NCBI GenBank assembly: GCA_003133075.1
Contig: PKZN01000089.1
Coordinates: 13,378-19,305 of the forward strand
Reading direction: 5' to 3'
Length of the DNA stretch: 5,928 nt
DNA from: Acidimicrobiaceae bacterium
GTDB lineage: Bacteria; Actinomycetota; Acidimicrobiia; Acidimicrobiales; RAAP-2
The notes under the pieces are model-generated. The model saw only the letters and a program-made list of their open reading frames with translations. It did no database searches and was not told the DNA's origin. Positions 1 to 4,668 of the stretch are shown here, one piece after another. The position numbers and the translations under genes were made by a program. Position 1 is the stretch's first letter. Each line of letters starts with the position of its first letter.

Positions 1-252
1 GTCCTCACGTTCCGCACTCCCGACGAAGCCGTCGCCAAGGCCAACAACACCAACTACGGCCTCGCGTGTGGCGTGTGGAGCGAGAAGGGTAGCCGCACGC
101 TCTGGGTCGCCCAGCGCCTGCGCGCCGGGGTGATCTGGGCGAATACCTATAACCGCTTCGATCCGACGAGCCCCTTCGGTGGGGTTCGCGAATCCGGCTT
201 CGGCCGTGAGGGTGGCCGCCACGGACTGGAGGCGTACCTCGATGTCCACTGA
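1..252 (+). CDS. Aldehyde dehydrogenase, C-terminal 83 residues (5' truncated by window edge)
   Basis: This is the 3' end of an NAD(P)-dependent aldehyde dehydrogenase gene, read in frame 1 from the first base to the TGA at 250-252. The visible 83 residues are the end of the catalytic domain and the C-terminal oligomerisation tail. They show the family pattern RTPDEAVAKANNT-YGLACGVWSE, then RAGVIWANTYNRFDPTSPFGG, then RESGFGREGGRHGLEAYL, as is usual at the end of ALDHs. The catalytic Cys and Glu lie upstream of the window and cannot be checked. In this operon the likely substrate is acetaldehyde made when deoxyribose-5-phosphate is cleaved by an aldolase, which I infer to be encoded upstream. 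The next gene starts inside this one, 11 nt before its stop, in another frame. The ending also resembles the N-terminal, active domain of ALDH16 proteins as I remember them. ALDH family membership is secure; substrate and subfamily are inferred. Confidence 0.93.
   Translation, partial: VLTFRTPDEAVAKANNTNYGLACGVWSEKGSRTLWVAQRLRAGVIWANTYNRFDPTSPFGGVRESGFGREGGRHGLEAYLDVH
227..232 (+). promoter_or_regulatory. Shine-Dalgarno site for the ALDH-like pseudoenzyme gene
   Basis: The sequence TGGAGG, with GGAGG at 228-232, lies 9 nt before the ATG at 242, inside the coding sequence of the preceding ALDH gene. It is the clearest ribosome binding site in the window. It fixes the start at 242 rather than at the in-frame GTG at 179, and shows that the second ALDH-like protein is translated independently of the first. 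Confidence 0.7.
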
Positions 253-1093
253 TCGCCTCGAGGTGCGAAAGACCTTCAAACTCCTCATCAACGGCGCGTT
301 CCCACGCTCGGAGTCGGGGCGCACCTACGAGGTCACCTCGGCGAAGGGGGCCTTCCTCGCCAACGTCGCCCAAGGTTCGCGCAAGGACGTCCGAGACGCC
401 GTGGTCGCTGCGCGGGCGGCCCAGGCCACCTGGTGGTCTCAGAGTGCGTACAACCGTGGTCAAGTCATCTACCGACTCGCCGAAATGGCGGAGTCTCGTC
501 GCGACGAACTCGCCGAACACGTCGCCCTCGCCGAGGGCCACACGTCGCGAAGGGCCCAGCTGGTGGTCGCACGCTCGATCGACCGAGTGGTCTGGTACGC
601 GGGGTGGACCGACAAGATCGCCCAGGTCTTCGGTGGCGCGAACCCCGTCGCGGGTCCCTACTTCAACTTTTCCCTGCCGGTACCCAGTGGCGTCGTCGGG
701 GTCGTGGCCGAACAAGATTCCTCACTCGAAGCCTTCGTCGACGCGGTGTGCGCTCCGATCGCGGCGGGGAACGCGGTGGTGGTCCTAGCCAGCGAACGGC
801 GGCCGACGCCCGCGGTGTTGCTCGGTGAGATGACCGCGACGTCGGACTTCCCCGCGGGGGTCCTCAATATCCTCACCGGTCGCACGGGCGAACTCGCTCC
901 CACGCTCGCCGCCCACGAGGACGTCGACGGGGTGGACCTCGCGGGTGTTGACGAGGCGTTCGCCGACGAGTTGGCGCTGCTCGCCGCGGGCTCCATCAAG
1001 CGCGTGCTACGACCGGCCCCCCGCGACGCGTCGCTGGCGCGACTGCGCGCCTTCACCGAGACCTCCACCGTGTGGCACACGATCGGACAGTAG
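242..1093 (+). CDS. ALDH-like pseudoenzyme of 283 residues (ALDH16 C-terminal-domain-like)
   Basis: The protein resembles the first half of an aldehyde dehydrogenase. It has LINGAF at 15-20, an NVAQGSRKDVRDAVVAARAA segment at 41-60, the RGQVIYRLAEMAESRRDELAEH helix at 72-93, PSGVVGVVAEQDSSL at 148-162, APIAAGNAVVVLASE at 171-185 and PAGVLNILTGRTG at 204-216. Usual ALDHs have about 480-500 residues. This one ends near where the coenzyme domain finishes, with no ELGGK or GQxC motif, so both catalytic Glu and Cys are absent. The usual PWNFPL Asn is Asp159, the coenzyme-binding Lys of KPSE is Leu182, and FTGS is DLAG at 232-235. Oxidoreductase activity is therefore very unlikely. The tail (AGSIKRVLR, then TSTVWHTIG) resembles the end of the second domain of ALDH16, recalled from memory. 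It overlaps its ALDH neighbour by 11 nt, so I infer a structural or regulatory partner subunit. Its intact frame and own Shine-Dalgarno site argue against a decaying gene. Confidence 0.85.
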   Translation: MSTDRLEVRKTFKLLINGAFPRSESGRTYEVTSAKGAFLANVAQGSRKDVRDAVVAARAAQATWWSQSAYNRGQVIYRLAEMAESRRDELAEHVALAEGHTSRRAQLVVARSIDRVVWYAGWTDKIAQVFGGANPVAGPYFNFSLPVPSGVVGVVAEQDSSLEAFVDAVCAPIAAGNAVVVLASERRPTPAVLLGEMTATSDFPAGVLNILTGRTGELAPTLAAHEDVDGVDLAGVDEAFADELALLAAGSIKRVLRPAPRDASLARLRAFTETSTVWHTIGQ

Positions 1094-1911
1094 TGACGAA
1101 CCCCTACGAACTCGCCGAACTCGCGGCCAAGGAACTCCGTGAGCGCAGCGGCGTCGACCGCTACGACGTCGCGATTGTCTTGGGCTCGGGTTGGAAGGAG
1201 GGCGCCGTCGCCCTCGGGGCACCGACGAGCGAGGTCGCAACCTCGGCCCTGAGCGGGTTCGCCGCGCCCAGCGTGGCGGGTCACGCGGGCCAGATCCTCT
1301 CCTTAGACATCGCTGGACGACACGTGGCGCTGTTGGCGGGTCGCGTCCACCTCTACGAGGGTCACAGTGCGACAGAAGTAGTCCACCCCGTGCGAACCAT
1401 GATCGCCGCCGGGGCGAAGACGGTGGTCCTCACCAACGCGTGTGGCGGCCTCTTGTTGTCGATTCCGCCGGGCAACGTCGTCGTCATTCGCGACCAGATC
1501 AATCTCACCGCGACGTCGCCCCTCGAAGGACCGCCGCCGCCCGAGGGCGTGGGCGCGCGCTTCGTCGATCTCAGCGACCTCTACAGCGCTCGGCTTCGCC
1601 ACGCCGTCCACGAAACCGTGCCGGGCCTCAACGAAGCGGTCTACGTCGGCGTGCGCGGTCCCCACTACGAGACGCCCGCTGAGATCGAGATGGTCCGCAC
1701 CATGGGCGCCACCGTGGTGGGCATGTCCACGGTGCTCGAAGCGATCGCCGCTCGCCACCTCGGTGCCGAAGTACTTGGGCTCGGTCTCGTATCCAACTTT
1801 GCGGCCGGGGTCGCCACCGGCGCACTCAGCCACGCCGAGGTGCTCGAGGCGGGTCAATCGGCCGCGACGTCACTGGGCGACTTGTTGGCCACACTGCTAC
1901 CGGTGCTGTGA
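1093..1911 (+). CDS. punA: Purine nucleoside phosphorylase, trimeric 6-oxopurine-specific class
   Basis: The 272-residue cytosolic enzyme splits (deoxy)inosine and (deoxy)guanosine with phosphate into base and (deoxy)ribose-1-phosphate. Trimeric-class motifs are all present: phosphate loop VLGSGW (Ser32), GHAGQ at 63-67, GRVHLYEGH at 83-91 (Arg84, His86, Tyr88, Glu89), TNACGG (Asn115, Ala116), GPHYETPAE with Glu193, VGMSTV with Met211 and Ser212, and VSNFAAG with Asn235. Glu193 and Asn235 correspond to human Glu201 and Asn243, the residues that read 6-oxopurines, so adenosine should be a poor substrate. That explains the adenosine deaminase nearby. The GTG start at 1093 shares one base with the preceding TAG. 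An in-frame GTG at 1072 would add seven residues, and neither start has a convincing Shine-Dalgarno site. The mycobacterial counterpart is called deoD, although this is not the hexameric E. coli DeoD type. Confidence 0.95.
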   Translation: MTNPYELAELAAKELRERSGVDRYDVAIVLGSGWKEGAVALGAPTSEVATSALSGFAAPSVAGHAGQILSLDIAGRHVALLAGRVHLYEGHSATEVVHPVRTMIAAGAKTVVLTNACGGLLLSIPPGNVVVIRDQINLTATSPLEGPPPPEGVGARFVDLSDLYSARLRHAVHETVPGLNEAVYVGVRGPHYETPAEIEMVRTMGATVVGMSTVLEAIAARHLGAEVLGLGLVSNFAAGVATGALSHAEVLEAGQSAATSLGDLLATLLPVL

Positions 1912-3557
1912 ACCCTTCGCTGCGCGAGCGCGTGACCTCGTGGATTGACGCCGACCCCGACGAGGATGACCGGGCCACACTGCGGGCGTTGCTCGAGGCC
2001 GGTGACGAAGAAGAACTCGAACGCCGTTTCGCCGCACCGTTGACGTTCGGTACCGCGGGCCTGCGTGGTCCCGAGATGGCCGGTCCGGCGGGCATGAACC
2101 GTGCGACCGTCCGGCGTGCCACCCAGGGCGTCGTGGCCTGGTTGCGTGAGAGCGGACTTGACCTGACCCACGGCGTGGTGGTCGGGCGTGATGCGCGTCA
2201 CGGGTCGGAACGCTTCAACGATGAAGTCGTCGCGGTGCTCCTCGGCGCGGGCGTCGATGTCTACGAGATGCCCTCACCGCTGCCCACGCCCTTCGTGCCC
2301 TACTGCGTGAAAGCCCTCGGCGCGGTCGCGGGCATCATGATCACCGCCAGTCACAATCCACCACTGGACAATGGTTTCAAGCTCTACGCCCACGACGGCG
2401 CGCAGATCGTGCCGCCCGACGACGAGCTCGTCGAGCGCTACTCGCGCTGGGCGGGCCCCGCCACCCTCGCCGATCGCGCCGTGGCCGGTCATCACGTCGT
2501 GCCCGCCGCCACGCTGGCGGCCTACGACGCACACATGGTCGCGCGTTTCGGCGTGACGACGAGCACGTTGAGGGTCACCTACACGCCGTTACACGGTGTG
2601 GGTGGCGCAGTCATGATGCGACTGCTGCACGCGGCCGGCTACGACCACGTCACCGTCGTGTCGCCACAGTTCGATCCCGACGGATCGTTTCCGACGCTGC
2701 CGTTTCCCAACCCCGAAGAGCCCGGCGCGTTGGACCTCGCGATCGCGGCCGCCACGGCCGCCGGATCGACGCTCATCATCGCGAACGACCCGGACGCGGA
2801 CCGATTGGGCGCGGCCGTGCGAGTGGACGGAGCGTGGGTCGTGCTCGGCGGTGACCAAATCGGCTGGTTGTTGGCGTCCTCGCTGCTCACCGGGATCGTC
2901 GAACGCGACGAAGTGGTCGCCACGTCCATCGTCTCATCGACGTTGCTCGCCGCGATGGCGAAGGACGCCGGCGCCCGCTGCGCCACGACGCTGACGGGCT
3001 TTAAGTGGATCTCGCGCGCCGCGGGTGAGGGCGTGCTCGGCTTCGGCTACGAAGAGGCGCTCGGGTACGCGGTCGATCCACTGGTCGCCGATAAGGATGG
3101 TCTCTCGAGTGCGCTGGCGCTCTGTGCGCTCGCCGATCAGCTCTCGCGTCACGGCCACTCGCTCCTCGACCGGCTCGACGAACTCGAAGGTCGATTCGGG
3201 GTCCACGCGACGTCCCACCTGTCCATTCGCGCCGAGGGACGAGACGGTCTCGCCTCGATTCGACGTGCGGTCGAGTACCTTCGCACCTCAGCGCCCACAA
3301 CACTGGGCACCCTGCGCGTGACGGCGACCGTCGACCTCAATACTGCGGGGCGCGACGTGCCCCCGACCGACGGTGTACTCCTCGAACTCGGCGACCTCGG
3401 TCGGGTCATTGTGCGACCCTCGGGCACCGAAGCGAAGCTGAAGGCGTACCTCGAGGTAACGCCACCGCGGGACGGTTCGCTCAACGAGCAGCGCGTCGTC
3501 GCCCAACGGGTGGGTCAGGCGATTCGTGACGACCTCGCCGGGTTACTGCGCCTCTGA
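1908..3557 (+). CDS. pmmB: PGM2-like phosphosugar mutase, probable phosphopentomutase (pmmB-like)
   Basis: This 549-residue protein belongs to the alpha-D-phosphohexomutase superfamily, with all four signature regions. They are the phosphoserine loop TASHNPPLDNGFK (Ser148), the metal loop DPDADR (Asp294, Asp296, Asp298), the sugar loop GYEEALG at 380-386 and the phosphate-binding loop RPSGTEAK at 503-510. The early FGTAGLRG at 47-54, the GFKWI segment and the length of about 550 point to the PGM2/YbbT-like branch rather than the roughly 450-residue PMM/PGM or GlmM types. Annotation pipelines usually say phosphomannomutase. Human PGM2 is mainly a phosphopentomutase, and here the gene sits directly behind a nucleoside phosphorylase, so (deoxy)ribose-1-phosphate to 5-phosphate is the most likely reaction. 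The GTG start at 1908 overlaps the preceding TGA as GTGA, with no clear Shine-Dalgarno site, suggesting coupled translation. Its last 15 nt overlap the convergent add gene. Family is certain; substrate is inferred. Confidence 0.95.
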   Translation: MNPSLRERVTSWIDADPDEDDRATLRALLEAGDEEELERRFAAPLTFGTAGLRGPEMAGPAGMNRATVRRATQGVVAWLRESGLDLTHGVVVGRDARHGSERFNDEVVAVLLGAGVDVYEMPSPLPTPFVPYCVKALGAVAGIMITASHNPPLDNGFKLYAHDGAQIVPPDDELVERYSRWAGPATLADRAVAGHHVVPAATLAAYDAHMVARFGVTTSTLRVTYTPLHGVGGAVMMRLLHAAGYDHVTVVSPQFDPDGSFPTLPFPNPEEPGALDLAIAAATAAGSTLIIANDPDADRLGAAVRVDGAWVVLGGDQIGWLLASSLLTGIVERDEVVATSIVSSTLLAAMAKDAGARCATTLTGFKWISRAAGEGVLGFGYEEALGYAVDPLVADKDGLSSALALCALADQLSRHGHSLLDRLDELEGRFGVHATSHLSIRAEGRDGLASIRRAVEYLRTSAPTTLGTLRVTATVDLNTAGRDVPPTDGVLLELGDLGRVIVRPSGTEAKLKAYLEVTPPRDGSLNEQRVVAQRVGQAIRDDLAGLLRL

Positions 3558-4640
3558 TCGAAGTGCGGCGTAGCCGGGTTTGATGATCGTGTTGATCATC
3601 GCCAGGCGCTGGTCGAATTCGTAGAAGGTGCTCTTGGCGGCGTTCAACGTCAACCACTCCATGTCCTCGAGCGTCCAACCAAAGGCCTCCGAGCAGCGAG
3701 CGAACTCGTTGCTCAAGGTGATGCCGCTCATCAGACGATTATCGGTGTTGAGGGTGACGCGAAATCGTAGGCGCTTTAAGAGGTCGATGGGGTGAGTGGC
3801 GATCGATGACGCGACGCCGGTATGGACGTTGGAGGTGGGACAGACCTCGAGCGGGATACGACGGTCGCGCACGTAGTTTGCGAGGCGCCCGAGCACCATG
3901 CGTCCGTCGACTTCGTGGATGTCGTCGACGATGCGCACGCCGTGGCCGAGCCGCTCGGCGTTGCAGAACTGCACGGCCTCCCAAATCGACGGCAAGCCGA
4001 ACGCCTCGCCGGCGTGGATGGTGAGGTGGAAGTCCTCGCGCTGGATGAGGTGGAAGGCGCGCAGGTGCTTGGTCGGGGGAAAGCCGTCCTCGGGACCAGC
4101 GATATCGAAGCCGCACACCCCTTCGTCGCGGAAATTCACCGCCAGTCGAGCCACGGTTTCGCTCATTGACGCCTGGCGCATGGCGGAGAGGATTGTGCGC
4201 ACGACGATGCGGTGTCCCTCGTTGGCGGCTTCCTTGGTACCTTGCGCGAAACCGTCGAGCACCGCTCGCACGATCTCTTCGAGGCTCAGCCCGCCATCGA
4301 GGTGCAACTCGGGGGCGAAGCGGACCTCGGCGTAGACGATGCCGTCACGGGCTAGATCCATCGCGCTTTCCGCCGCCACCCGCTCGAGCCGGTCCCTGGT
4401 CTGCATGACGGCGGTCGTGTAGGCGAAACCCTCGAGATAGCGCACGAGGTCACTGCCCGGCGAGTCGACCACGAACCACGCGGCGAGCTCGTCGGGGTCA
4501 CTGGTGGGCAGCCCCGTGAAGTTAGCTTCCTTCGCCAGTTCGATGACGGTGGCGGATCGTAGTCCGCCGTCGAGATGTTCGTGCAACAACACCTTGGGCG
4601 CTCGTCGGATCAACGACGGGGTGAGCGCGGTGCTGGTCAT
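3543..4640 (-). CDS. add: Adenosine deaminase
   Basis: The 365-residue protein deaminates adenosine and deoxyadenosine to inosine and deoxyinosine with a zinc-bound hydroxide in a TIM barrel. Ligands and catalytic residues are visible: HEHLDGG (His20, His22), GFDIAGPE at 177-184, HAGE (zinc ligand His209, catalytic Glu212), LGHG (His233) and LNTDN (zinc ligand Asp300). Length is normal for the family. The residue after the zinc Asp is Asn301, whereas the mammalian enzyme has a second Asp that contacts the purine N7. The short lead LIRRAPKVLLHEHLDGGL supports the ATG at 4640. The gene follows deoA by 28 nt on the same strand, with no Shine-Dalgarno site before it, and its TAA lies within the last codons of the convergent mutase gene. 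It supplies inosine to the neighbouring phosphorylase, which should not use adenosine well. An adenine deaminase is unlikely given the HEHLDGG start and the nucleoside context. Confidence 0.95.
   Translation of the reverse strand: MTSTALTPSLIRRAPKVLLHEHLDGGLRSATVIELAKEANFTGLPTSDPDELAAWFVVDSPGSDLVRYLEGFAYTTAVMQTRDRLERVAAESAMDLARDGIVYAEVRFAPELHLDGGLSLEEIVRAVLDGFAQGTKEAANEGHRIVVRTILSAMRQASMSETVARLAVNFRDEGVCGFDIAGPEDGFPPTKHLRAFHLIQREDFHLTIHAGEAFGLPSIWEAVQFCNAERLGHGVRIVDDIHEVDGRMVLGRLANYVRDRRIPLEVCPTSNVHTGVASSIATHPIDLLKRLRFRVTLNTDNRLMSGITLSNEFARCSEAFGWTLEDMEWLTLNAAKSTFYEFDQRLAMINTIIKPGYAALRSEAQ
3582..3600. repeat. Perfect inverted repeat, 7-bp arms, 5-nt loop, just past the convergent stops
   Basis: GATGATC at 3582-3588 and GATCATC at 3594-3600 are perfect reverse complements separated by GTGTT. 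The dyad begins 25 nt after the mutase stop and lies within the end of add, where it encodes Met-Ile-Asn-Thr-Ile-Ile. No T tract follows on either strand and the stem is not GC-rich, so it is not a standard intrinsic terminator. It could form a small RNA hairpin at the 3' end of the rightward transcript, or it may simply reflect codon content. Confidence 0.4.
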
Positions 4641-4646
4641 AGGGGC

Positions 4647-4652
4647 AGACTA
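4647..4652 (-). promoter_or_regulatory. Possible -10 element (TAGTCT) for leaderless transcription of add
   Basis: On the minus strand, TAGTCT matches the actinobacterial TANNNT -10 pattern and ends exactly 6 nt before the A of the add ATG. If used, transcription would begin at or next to the start codon. This fits the lack of a Shine-Dalgarno site in the 28-nt deoA-add gap. No good -35 hexamer is visible about 17 nt further upstream (GGGGTG at that place). A six-base match with three fixed positions is weak evidence, so this is a suggestion only; add may simply be co-transcribed with deoA. Confidence 0.25.
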
Positions 4653-4668
4653 GCCAACCCGCCCGTCG

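Noticed and set aside
179..241. Upstream extension of the pseudoenzyme gene to the GTG at 179
   Set aside because: The extra 21 residues overlap the conserved ALDH C-terminus in another frame and do not resemble an ALDH N-terminus. The ATG at 242 has a good Shine-Dalgarno site and is followed soon after by the usual LINGAF segment.
230..260. A sequencing frameshift or programmed frameshift joining the two ALDH genes into one protein
   Set aside because: The first gene ends after the complete ALDH C-terminal pattern and the second begins a fresh ALDH N-terminus with its own Shine-Dalgarno site. I see no slippery heptamer. A fused ALDH16 would still need a linker, so two genes is the simpler reading, though raw-read confirmation would settle it.
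5..715. Long minus-strand open frame (236 codons) opposite the ALDH genes, plus similar open frames opposite or within the other genes (for example 658-1284, 1303-1857, 3822-4169, 5239-5721)
   Set aside because: They are rich in Arg, Pro, Gly and Ser, show no recognisable motif, and lie over well-supported genes. In high-GC DNA the shadow frames stay open by chance.
1072..1092. GTG at 1072 as the start of the purine nucleoside phosphorylase
   Set aside because: It has no Shine-Dalgarno site and would add seven residues overlapping the preceding gene by 22 nt. The GTG at 1093 gives the tight overlap typical of this operon and a natural family N-terminus. It remains possible.
3582..3600. The dyad as an intrinsic transcription terminator
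   Set aside because: The stem is only 7 bp with 3 G-C pairs, and no T-rich tract follows on either strand.
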